Shown piece after piece: positions 6,964 to 12,621 of a DNA stretch of 12,621 nucleotides. Numbering within the stretch: position 1 is the stretch's first letter; each line of letters starts with the position of its first letter. The notes under the pieces are model-generated. The model was not told the DNA's origin and did no database searches. It was given only the letters and a program-made list of their open reading frames with translations. The translations under genes were made by a program, and so were the position numbers. The DNA is from JAVBOW01 sp031549495 (GTDB taxonomy: Bacteria > Bacteroidota > Bacteroidia > Bacteroidales > Rikenellaceae), in contig JAVBPS010000106.1 of NCBI GenBank assembly GCA_031549495.1, positions 1 to 12,621 of the forward strand, given 5' to 3'.

Positions 6964-6988
6964 GGGCACCCGTAAAGGGTGCCCCTAC
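6964..6988. repeat. Hairpin repeat, family C (GGGCACCC)
   Basis: An 8-bp stem, GGGCACCC (6964-6971) with GGGTGCCC (6977-6984), closes a 5-nt loop and is followed by CTAC. The same element with the same CTAC flank occurs at 12245-12269. It is a short dispersed repeat lying upstream of the importer operon. The 235-nt gap 6926-7160 holds this, the family D hairpin and the promoter, and no gene. Confidence 0.8.
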
Positions 6989-7034
6989 ATTCAGTCAAAA
7001 ATCGCCCGGGCAAACAGCGCGTTGGCCTGGCGCA

Positions 7035-7055
7035 CCCCCCTTTTTCAAAGGGGGG
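7035..7055. repeat. Hairpin repeat, family D (C6T3/A3G6)
   Basis: CCCCCCTTT (7035-7043) pairs with AAAGGGGGG (7047-7055) around a 3-nt loop, followed by CAGGGGGG. Elements of this form are known as dispersed intergenic repeats in several bacterial phyla. It lies between the DUF4878 gene and the importer operon and lacks a terminator T-tract on the minus strand. Confidence 0.65.
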
Positions 7056-7160
7056 CAGGGGGGAATGTGCCAGCGCAGCGGAAGATAGCGTCGGCACCCC
7101 CGAAAATAGCGCGCTACCCGCAAGAAATTTACTCGCGTATCAGAAGCACAGAACGTCTCC

Positions 7161-7607
7161 CTACTTGCCGACGCTATTGTCGAATTTCCATTTGCCGTCG
7201 ACCTTGACGAAGTTCGAGGTGCTGTCGTCGCTCGAACCGTCGCCGAGGGTGATCTGGCTGGTTACCTTGGCGGTTCCGGCCTCGTCGTCGATCTCCTCTT
7301 TGGTGACTTCGATGCTGGCGATGCCGCCTTTTTTGTCATACTGTTCCTTAGCTTTGTCGCCGAATGCCTTGAGCATATCGTCGAGTTCCTTTTTATCGGC
7401 GGCGGCCATCTGGGACGGCAGTTTGTCGGTGGCGCTGTTGTCGAACCAGAAATGCATGGCTTTTTCGTAGTCGCCTTTTTTCATCATGTCGTTCATCTCT
7501 TTGGTCAGGCTGGCCGGGGTGTTGCCGCCGATGCCGCCACCGCCGCACGAAACGAGAACCAACAGGGAAACGATCGCTGCAAGGAAAGTCAATTTTTTCA
7601 TAATCAT
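7161..7607 (-). CDS. DUF4878-type lipoprotein
   Basis: A 148-residue lipoprotein. The signal peptide MIMKKLTFLAAIVSLLVLVSC has lipobox LVSC (Cys21), then a glycine-rich linker and a small NTF2-like alpha+beta domain. The pattern PASLTKEMNDMMKKGDYEKA, then an alternating strand region (AKVTSQITLGDG), ending in VKVDGKWKFD, is that of DUF4878 proteins common in Bacteroidota. No catalytic residues are visible and the role is unknown; members are thought of as periplasmic or surface lipoproteins. The start may be either of two ATGs (7607 or 7601, MKKLTF). It begins 16 nt after the stop of the YiiX-like gene, so the two probably share a transcript. Confidence 0.88.
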   Translation of the reverse strand: MIMKKLTFLAAIVSLLVLVSCGGGGIGGNTPASLTKEMNDMMKKGDYEKAMHFWFDNSATDKLPSQMAAADKKELDDMLKAFGDKAKEQYDKKGGIASIEVTKEEIDDEAGTAKVTSQITLGDGSSDDSTSNFVKVDGKWKFDNSVGK

Positions 7608-7623
7608 AAGGTTTTGGAATGGT

Positions 7624-8241
7624 TTATAATGAGTTAAGGGTCTTGATCTGCGCGTACCGTCCGCTTTTTATGAAGTGGGACGGGAAAATATAGGTTCCCG
7701 AATAGATCGGGACGTTCACGATCTGCTTGCGTTGCCCATCCGTGACATCGACGCCCGAGAGCAGGTAGGCGCGCCAGATCAGTTCGGTGCAGTAGATCGT
7801 CGTGGTGTCTTCCAAATTGTAATCGTGGTCGAATTCCATTCCTGCCAGGCACCTTTCCCGGCAGTAGCACGCCGCCCGCTCCGTCCCCGTGGTGTCCTGC
7901 AAACGGAGCACAAGGCCTTTTTTTGCGCGGGCGTGGGCGTAAAACGCTTCCAGGCGCTCCATCTTCACGCGGTCTACCCCATCCGCTCCCGCCTCGCCCG
8001 GCACGGCGTGCACCACCATCAGCCCCGAGTCGGTCCTCACGACCAGGCCCGCGTGGCTGTACTCGCCCCCGGCATCGGCCTGCAACACGGCCTGCGACTT
8101 GGTCCCGCGGCCCAGCCGGAGCACCACATCGCCCTGCTGCAACCCCTCGGCGATCTGCTCCGCGGATGGCCGCGCACCGCCACAGGCGACACAAAGGACG
8201 GCGCACATCACCGCAAACCGCTTAGCGATAGACCGGAGCAT
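7624..8241 (-). CDS. YiiX/YebB-like NlpC/P60-superfamily lipoprotein
   Basis: A 205-residue predicted cysteine hydrolase of the permuted papain-like (YiiX/YebB) group. Key elements are LQQGDVVLRLG (34-44), a catalytic-type histidine in EYSHAGLVV (His63) and the catalytic-type cysteine in IYCTELIWRAY (Cys151, with Glu153), in the His-before-Cys order typical of the permuted group. Members cleave amide bonds in cell-wall peptides or act on lipids; the substrate here is unknown. A signal peptide precedes CVAC, making Cys20 a probable but slightly atypical lipidation site because position -3 is Cys. The frame opens at TTG 8250, but that codon overlaps the -7 box, so the ATG at 8241 is preferred. 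The promoter lies directly at the start, suggesting a leaderless mRNA. It is first in a pair with the DUF4878 lipoprotein. Confidence 0.88.
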   Translation of the reverse strand: MLRSIAKRFAVMCAVLCVACGGARPSAEQIAEGLQQGDVVLRLGRGTKSQAVLQADAGGEYSHAGLVVRTDSGLMVVHAVPGEAGADGVDRVKMERLEAFYAHARAKKGLVLRLQDTTGTERAACYCRERCLAGMEFDHDYNLEDTTTIYCTELIWRAYLLSGVDVTDGQRKQIVNVPIYSGTYIFPSHFIKSGRYAQIKTLNSL

Positions 8242-8247
8242 AGATTT

Positions 8248-8278
8248 CAAATATAGGGATTAAAAATGGAAAAACAAA
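8248..8278 (-). promoter_or_regulatory. Consensus promoter abutting the YiiX-like gene
   Basis: The minus strand has TTTG at 8278-8275, exactly 19 nt of spacer, and TATATTTG at 8255-8248. This fully matches the Bacteroidota consensus. The -7 box ends only 6 nt before the ATG at 8241, so the mRNA leader would be about 0-4 nt. Confidence 0.75.
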
Positions 8279-8320
8279 GATCAACCCATCAAAGCGGTTT
8301 TTTTGTTCGTTTGACATTTT

Positions 8321-8410
8321 TGTCATTCAGAACGAAGCGGTGCCGCCCAGCACCCGGGAAATATTTGTCATTCAGAGCGAAGCGGTGCCGCCCGGCACAC
8401 GGGAAATATC
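8321..8410. repeat. Two tandem 45-bp truncated family A repeats
   Basis: Units 8321-8365 and 8366-8410 differ at four positions. Both begin with TGTCATTCAG and the CGAAGCG of family A, but then change to a short GTGCCG/CGGCAC-type palindrome and GGGAAATAT instead of the AAGAATCTTGG core. They run head to tail into the complete palindrome at 8411. Confidence 0.9.
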
Positions 8411-8499
8411 TGTCATTCAGAGCGAAGCGAAGAATCTTGGTCGGAACTGTGTTCAGCAAACACTTCCGACCAAGATTCTTCGCTTCGCTCTGAATGACA
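8411..8499. repeat. Perfect long palindrome, family A copy 1
   Basis: Two 36-nt arms (8411-8446 and 8464-8499) are exact reverse complements around a 17-nt loop, and GTGTT/AACAC inside the loop could extend the pairing. The ends are TGTCATTC and the core is AAGAATCTTGGTCGG. It starts 25 nt beyond the slyD stop. There is no T-tract, so it is not a standard terminator, but the hairpin could stabilise or end the slyD transcript. Confidence 0.95.
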
Positions 8500-8524
8500 A
8501 TATCGCCTGAAGACAAGCTGGGGC

Positions 8525-9085
8525 TTAGCAGCCGCAACCGCAACCGCCTTCCTTGCTGTCGCAGTCGCTGTTGCAATCTTCCTCGCCACAGCCGCAGCCA
8601 CAACCGCCGCCGGCCATCTGGCCCTGCATCAGGTCTTCGGGGGTGGCGTCGCGCACGCCGACCACTTCGATGTCGAAGTTCAGGGTCTTGCCGGCCATCG
8701 GGTGGTTGAAGTCCATCTTCACCGTGTCGTCCGTCACGGCGGCTACGGTACCGATCATGCGGTTGCCCTGGTTGTCGCTCATGGGCAGTTGGTTGCCGAT
8801 CTCCAGCAGGCCGTCCTCGATGGCGCCGTTGATCATGAATACGTTCTTCGGCAGCTCGACGACAGCCTCGGGGATCAGTTCGCCGTAGCCGTCGGCCGCG
8901 GCGAGCGTGAAGGAGAATTTGTCGCCTTTCTTATGTCCTTCGAGGTTCTTTTCGAATGCGGGGAGCAGGAAGCCTGCGCCTACGACGAACTCCAGGGGAG
9001 CCTCGGCGGTGACGCTTTCGACCTGGTTGCCGTCGACGGTGAGCGTGTAACTTAACGAAACGAATTTGTTTTCTGCGATTTTCAT
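8525..9085 (-). CDS. slyD: FKBP-type prolyl isomerase, SlyD-like
   Basis: A 186-residue cytosolic peptidyl-prolyl cis-trans isomerase. The start (FVSLSYTLTVDGNQVESV) and the strand near residue 125 (MDFNHPMAGKTLNFDIEVVGV) are the split FKBP domain; residues about 70-120 are the inserted IF domain that gives SlyD its chaperone activity. GAGFLLPAFEKNLEGHKKGDKF (37-56) is the usual FKBP bulge and helix. The C-terminal 27 residues carry eight cysteines (162, 164, 166, 171, 175, 182, 184, 186) and no histidine, a likely metal-binding tail; in E. coli the equivalent tail is rich in His as well as Cys and delivers nickel for hydrogenase assembly. The ATG at 9085 fixes the conserved MKIAENK start. 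The gene sits 142 nt downstream of gcvP with a long palindrome between, so it is probably transcribed separately. Confidence 0.95.
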   Translation of the reverse strand: MKIAENKFVSLSYTLTVDGNQVESVTAEAPLEFVVGAGFLLPAFEKNLEGHKKGDKFSFTLAAADGYGELIPEAVVELPKNVFMINGAIEDGLLEIGNQLPMSDNQGNRMIGTVAAVTDDTVKMDFNHPMAGKTLNFDIEVVGVRDATPEDLMQGQMAGGGCGCGCGEEDCNSDCDSKEGGCGCGC

Positions 9086-9130
9086 GGTTTATTTTTTTAA
9101 TGTGTTTGTTTTCTATTGATAACGCGCTTT

Positions 9131-9215
9131 TGTCATTCTGAACGCAGTGAAGAATCTTGGTCGGAATTGTTCCGTCACTGCCCGACCAAGATTCTTCACT
9201 GCGTTCAGAATGACA
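9131..9215. repeat. Perfect long palindrome, family A copy 2
   Basis: Two 34-nt arms (9131-9164 and 9182-9215) are exact reverse complements around a 17-nt loop. It shares the TGTCATTC ends and the AAGAATCTTGGTCGG core with the copy at 8411-8499; the arms differ from that copy at four positions, all compensated. It begins 11 nt past the gcvP stop and has no T-tract. Confidence 0.95.
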
Positions 9216-9226
9216 ACTGCAAAAAT

Positions 9227-12085
9227 TTACTCCTCAAATCCGGCGCAGGTGCAGATCAGGTTGCGGTCGCCATACCCCCCGTCGATCTTCGTCACGTACG
9301 GGAAGAACTTGTTGGCGGCCACCCAATCTAACGGGAAAGCGGCCTGGTTTCGTGTGTAGGGGTGCTTCCAATCGTCCGAGGCGACCTCCACAGCCGTGTG
9401 GGGGGCGTTTTTCAGCAGGTTGTCGCCCGCCTTCACCTGCTCGTCCGCGCTGGCGGCGATCGCCTCGCACTCCGCGCGGATGGCGCACAGCGCCGCGATG
9501 AAACGGTCCATCTCCTCCTTCGGCTCGCTTTCGGTGGGCTCGACCATCAGCGTGTCGTGCACCGGGAAGGAGAGCGTGGGGGCGTGGAATCCGTAATCCA
9601 TCAATCGCCGTGCCACGTCGCCGCACTCCACGCCGTAGCGCGAGCGGAAATCCTGCAGGTCGAGGATCATCTCGTGGCCCACGCGGCCCGTCTCGCCCGA
9701 GTAGAAGGTGCGGAAGGTGGGTGCCAAAGCCGAGGACATATAGTTGGCGTTCAGGATCGCGATCTCGGTCGATCGGCGCAATCCTCTCTCACCCAACATC
9801 TTGATATATCCGTAAGTGATCGGCAGCAGCATCGCGCTCCCCCAGGGCGAGGCGGCCACGGCGGTGATCCCCTCTACGCCGCCGGTCTCCACGACCGGGT
9901 GCGAGGGCAGGAACTGCGCGAGGTGCGCAGCCACGCAGATCGGGCCCACGCCCGGGCCGCCGCCCCCGTGGGGCATGCCGAAAGTCTTATGCAGGTTCAG
10001 GTGGCAGACGTCGGCGCCGATGAAGCCGGGGTTCGTCAGGCCCACCTGTGCGTTCATGTTCGCGCCGTCCATGTAGACCTGGCCGCCCGCGTCGTGCGTG
10101 ATGTCGACGATCTCGCGGATGCGGCTCTCGAACACGCCATGCGTCGAGGGGTAGGTCACCATCAGGCAGCTCAGCTCGCCCGCGTGCTCCTGGGCTTTGG
10201 CGCGCAGGTCTTCCACGTCGATGTTGCCCTTCTGGTCGCACGCCACCTGGACGATCCGCATCCCGGCCATGGCGGCCGAGGCGGGGTTGGTGCCGTGGGC
10301 CGAGGCGGGGATCAGGGCCACGTTGCGGTAGCTCTGGCCGCGGCTCATGTGGTAGGCGCGGATCACCATCAGACCCGCGTACTCGCCCGCCGCGCCCGAG
10401 TTGGGCTGCAGCGAGGTGGCGGCCAGTCCGGTGATCGTCGCGAGGTCTTTTTCCAGGTCGGCGATCATTTCCAGGTAGCCTTCCGCCTGATCGGCCGGGG
10501 CGAAGGGGTGCATATTGCCGAACCCGGCCAGGCTCAGGGGCATCATCGAGGCGGCCGAGTTGAGTTTCATGGTACACGAGCCGAGCGGGATCATACTGTG
10601 GACCAGCGAGATGTCGCGGCGTTCCAGTTTTTTGACGTAGCGCATCAGGTCGGTCTCGTTGCGGTATTTGCGGAACACGCCTTCACTCAAAATAGGCGAG
10701 GTGCGCAGGAAAGCCGAGGGGGATAGGGCCTCTTCGTTAACCTTGACCGCTTTGGGGGCCTTTTTACCCGCCGCTTCGGCGAAGATGGCGGCTACGGTGA
10801 GCAGCTCTTCGGCCGTGGTCACCTCATCGAAGCTCATCCGCACGCGCGAGGAGTCGGGATAGAAGAAATTCACCCCGCGGGCGAGGGCCGCGGCGCGCAC
10901 TTTGGCCGCGTCGGCTTCCACTTCGACCGTGCCGAAGAAGGTCGGCTGGGTGGTTTTATAGCCCAACGCCTGCAAGGCCGTAGCGGCGGCAGCAGCGTGG
11001 GCGTAGATATGGGTAGCGATGCGGCGCAGTCCTTCTGCGCCGTGGTAGACGGCGAAGAAACCGGCCATCGAGGCCATCAACGCCTGCGAGGTGCGGATGT
11101 TGGAGGTCGCCTTTTCGCGTTTGATATGCTGTTCGCGGGTCTGCAGCGCCATGCGCAGCGCCTTGTTGCCAAGGCGGTCGACCGACACGCCGATGATGCG
11201 GCCCGGCATCGAGCGCTTGAAATCCTCGCGCGTGGCCATATAACCCGCCGAGGGGCCTCCGAAGCCCATCGGGATCCCCATGCGCTGCGTGGATCCGACG
11301 GCGATATCGGCGCCCCACTCGCCCGGCGAGCGCAGGATCGCCAGCGCCATCGGGTCGGCGGCGACCGTCACCAGCGCCCCGGCGCTATGGGCCGCGGCGG
11401 CGAAATCTTCGAAGTCCGGGAGTGCGCCGTCCGCACCCGGGTATTGCACGATCGCGCCAAATTCCGCGCCGGTAAAGGTATAGCCGGACGCGTCGTCGCT
11501 CACGATCTCGATCCCGTAAGGCTCGGCGCGCGTCATCAGCACGTCCAACGTCTGCGGGAAGATATTTTCATCGACAAAAAGCGTGTTGCGACCTTGCGCT
11601 ACGGCCTCGCGCGAACGCAGCGAGTACATCATCAGCATCGCCTCGGCAGCCGCCGTGCCCTCGTCCAGCAGCGAGCAGTTCGCCACCGGCAGGCCGGTGA
11701 GCGAGATCACCATGCTCTGGAAATTGAGCAGCGCTTCCAGACGGCCCTGCGAGATTTCCGCCTGGTAAGGGGTATAGGAGGTATACCAAGCCGGGTTTTC
11801 GAACACATTGCGCAGGATCGCCGCGGGGGTCGAGGTGGGATAGTAGCCCATGCCGATGAACGAACGCAACGTCCGGTTCTTCCCAGCCAGCGCGCCTACA
11901 TGCGCCGCAAATTCATGCTCGGCCATCCCCGCGGGCAGCGCGAGCGGTTGCGGCAGCCGGATGTCGGCCGGAACGACCTGCGAGATAAGTTCTTCGAGCG
12001 AACCCGCGCCTATGGTCTCCAACATCTGGCGCTCCTGCTCCGGGATGATCCCGATGTGCCTGTCGGCAAAGCTTTCGTAACCCAT
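9227..12085 (-). CDS. gcvP: Glycine dehydrogenase (decarboxylating), P-protein
   Basis: A 952-residue single-chain glycine decarboxylase, the P1 and P2 halves being fused as in E. coli and mitochondria. It decarboxylates glycine with pyridoxal phosphate and passes the aminomethyl group to the lipoyl arm of the H-protein in the glycine cleavage system, feeding one-carbon folate pools. Motifs are FIGMGYYPTSTPAAILRN (76-93), NPAWYTSYTPYQAEISQGRL (97-116), LLDEGTAAAEAM (139-150), MIPLGSCTMKLN (498-509), and the PLP lysine in NLHKTFGMPHGGGGPGVGPI (Lys700), preceded by YMDGANMNAQVG (671-682). The length is typical and the frame is intact. The ATG at 12085 gives MGYESFADRHIG, the conserved opening of the family. 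GcvH and GcvT are not encoded next to it in this window. A -7 box lies about 20 nt upstream; I see no glycine riboswitch. Confidence 0.98.
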   Translation of the reverse strand: MGYESFADRHIGIIPEQERQMLETIGAGSLEELISQVVPADIRLPQPLALPAGMAEHEFAAHVGALAGKNRTLRSFIGMGYYPTSTPAAILRNVFENPAWYTSYTPYQAEISQGRLEALLNFQSMVISLTGLPVANCSLLDEGTAAAEAMLMMYSLRSREAVAQGRNTLFVDENIFPQTLDVLMTRAEPYGIEIVSDDASGYTFTGAEFGAIVQYPGADGALPDFEDFAAAAHSAGALVTVAADPMALAILRSPGEWGADIAVGSTQRMGIPMGFGGPSAGYMATREDFKRSMPGRIIGVSVDRLGNKALRMALQTREQHIKREKATSNIRTSQALMASMAGFFAVYHGAEGLRRIATHIYAHAAAAATALQALGYKTTQPTFFGTVEVEADAAKVRAAALARGVNFFYPDSSRVRMSFDEVTTAEELLTVAAIFAEAAGKKAPKAVKVNEEALSPSAFLRTSPILSEGVFRKYRNETDLMRYVKKLERRDISLVHSMIPLGSCTMKLNSAASMMPLSLAGFGNMHPFAPADQAEGYLEMIADLEKDLATITGLAATSLQPNSGAAGEYAGLMVIRAYHMSRGQSYRNVALIPASAHGTNPASAAMAGMRIVQVACDQKGNIDVEDLRAKAQEHAGELSCLMVTYPSTHGVFESRIREIVDITHDAGGQVYMDGANMNAQVGLTNPGFIGADVCHLNLHKTFGMPHGGGGPGVGPICVAAHLAQFLPSHPVVETGGVEGITAVAASPWGSAMLLPITYGYIKMLGERGLRRSTEIAILNANYMSSALAPTFRTFYSGETGRVGHEMILDLQDFRSRYGVECGDVARRLMDYGFHAPTLSFPVHDTLMVEPTESEPKEEMDRFIAALCAIRAECEAIAASADEQVKAGDNLLKNAPHTAVEVASDDWKHPYTRNQAAFPLDWVAANKFFPYVTKIDGGYGDRNLICTCAGFEE

Positions 12086-12101
12086 TTTTTCAGATTTTTT
12101 G

Positions 12102-12109
12102 CAAAGCTA
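12102..12109 (-). promoter_or_regulatory. Probable -7 box for gcvP
   Basis: The minus strand reads TAGCTTTG, matching TAnnTTTG, 16 nt before the gcvP ATG. The leader would be about 10-13 nt and A-rich. The expected -33 TTTG is not found at 19 nt spacing. Confidence 0.5.
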
Positions 12110-12244
12110 CTCTTTTTTCGGGGGATAGCCGTATCCGGCGGCAGGAATATTACGAACAAATTATCAGAAACGACGATCGGGGTTACAAAGTAAAATCATT
12201 TCAAGGCGTTTGGAAGCAAATAATAATAAACGTTGGTTTTATTT

Positions 12245-12269
12245 GGGCACCCGCGAGGGGTGCCCCTAC
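12245..12269. repeat. Hairpin repeat, family C, second copy
   Basis: GGGCACCC (12245-12252) and GGGTGCCC (12258-12265) form an 8-bp stem with a 5-nt loop, followed by CTAC, as at 6964-6988. The loop differs by two bases. Confidence 0.8.
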
Positions 12270-12287
12270 GGGCTCGGCCGTTCTGTT

Positions 12288-12315
12288 TGAGATGTCTCGA
12301 CTAACGCTCGACATG
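12288..12315. repeat. Solo arm of family B repeat
   Basis: These 28 nt match the right arm of the palindrome at 5393-5420 with one difference and end in the same CATG. The opposite arm is absent, so this is a half element. Confidence 0.88.
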
Positions 12316-12621
12316 ACGCGCAGAAAACGGTGGTAGCCGAAGGCGGGGCGCGGTGGAATGAGCGGGCGGCCAAAAGCGCGTTGGATTGCGCACTGGCCCT
12401 GAGCGGACGCCAAAGCGGGATGGCCTGGCGCCATGAAGCGGGAGGCTTGGGCCCCGCCAGGGTTTTCGGGGGACAAAGGGCGGAAACTGGAATGGGAGGC
12501 CGGAGCAGAGCGGAGGCGTGCGATGTGGCCTGTGCGCAATGGAATTTCCGCACGACTGCCCCGAAAACCCGTAAGCGGGTAAGCCGGGAGCGCGGCGCCT
12601 TGATCTTTTTGCCTTCTTTTT
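12316..12621. other. GC-rich intergenic stretch without a credible gene
   Basis: A 306-nt region reaching the right edge. It contains several short inverted and direct repeats: 12385-12398 against 12527-12540 (13 of 14 complementary), ATGGC/GCCAT (12420-12434), ACCCG/CGGGT near 12567-12580, and AAGCGGGA at 12413-12420 and 12436-12443. One minus-strand frame is open from the edge to about 12201, but it runs straight through the family B and C repeats, so I do not call a protein. It could be a dispersed repeat, a structured RNA or decayed sequence. Confidence 0.5.

Noticed and set aside
6926..7160. Cobalamin riboswitch before the importer operon
   Set aside because: I looked for the conserved GCCACTG-type core and B12-box and saw none; the predicted transcription start also leaves no leader.
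8321..8410. Possible CRISPR array
   Set aside because: There are only two adjoining units with no spacers between them and no cas genes; it is a tandem repeat.
8266..8493. Plus-strand open frame across the repeat block
   Set aside because: It is a translation of the family A repeats and is not a gene.
9362..12193. Long plus-strand open frames opposite gcvP (9362-10726 and 10997-12193)
   Set aside because: They are antisense to an intact, motif-rich gcvP, are rich in Arg/His/Gly as expected for GC-rich shadow frames, and show no recognisable domain.
12086..12240. Glycine riboswitch before gcvP
   Set aside because: The predicted leader is only about 10 nt and no paired aptamer motif is visible upstream.
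12201..12621. Minus-strand open frame reaching the right edge
   Set aside because: It is translated through the family B and family C repeats and has no domain or convincing start; open frames of this length are common in GC-rich spacer.

Overview
The window looks like chromosomal DNA from a GC-rich member of the Bacteroidota, most plausibly Alistipes or another Rikenellaceae. The evidence is Bacteroidota-type promoters (TTTG, about 19 nt, TAnnTTTG) before several genes, start sites without clear Shine-Dalgarno sequences, lipoproteins with a Bacteroidota flavour, an FKBP/SlyD protein with a cysteine-rich tail, and dense palindromic intergenic repeats. The genus is an inference from style, not from a database match. 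Every gene I can support lies on the minus strand, so in transcription order the window reads from right to left.

From right to left: 12086-12621 has no credible protein gene and holds repeats and the gcvP promoter. Next comes gcvP (glycine decarboxylase, 952 aa), then a perfect 34-bp-arm palindrome, then a SlyD/FKBP prolyl isomerase, then a second palindrome of the same family with two truncated tandem copies beside it. A two-gene unit follows: a YiiX/NlpC-P60-like lipoprotein hydrolase and a DUF4878-type lipoprotein. A repeat-rich spacer (6926-7160) precedes a four-gene set: a small membrane protein, then the binding lipoprotein, FecCD-type permease and ATPase of an ABC importer for an iron complex, heme or cobalamin-like ligand. 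Then come tRNA-Glu(UUC) and rpsT (S20) behind one strong promoter, ending at a clear rho-independent terminator. Last are an AT-richer surface-type lipoprotein with a predicted beta-propeller and a class I aminotransferase. The left edge holds an 18-C homopolymer.

Most genes are housekeeping or common transport genes. The ABC importer genes form an operon with coupled starts, but a 28-bp-arm palindrome has settled between the binding protein and permease genes and may supply the permease start codon. The least ordinary content is intergenic: at least four families of palindromic or hairpin repeats. One of them is present as two perfect hairpins whose four sequence differences are all compensated on the opposite arm. 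Other points of note are a promoter placed almost on the start codon of the YiiX-like gene (predicted leaderless mRNA) and a perfect inverted repeat inside the tRNA-Glu/rpsT promoter. I found no sign of a phage, CRISPR array, defence island or clearly new multi-gene system.
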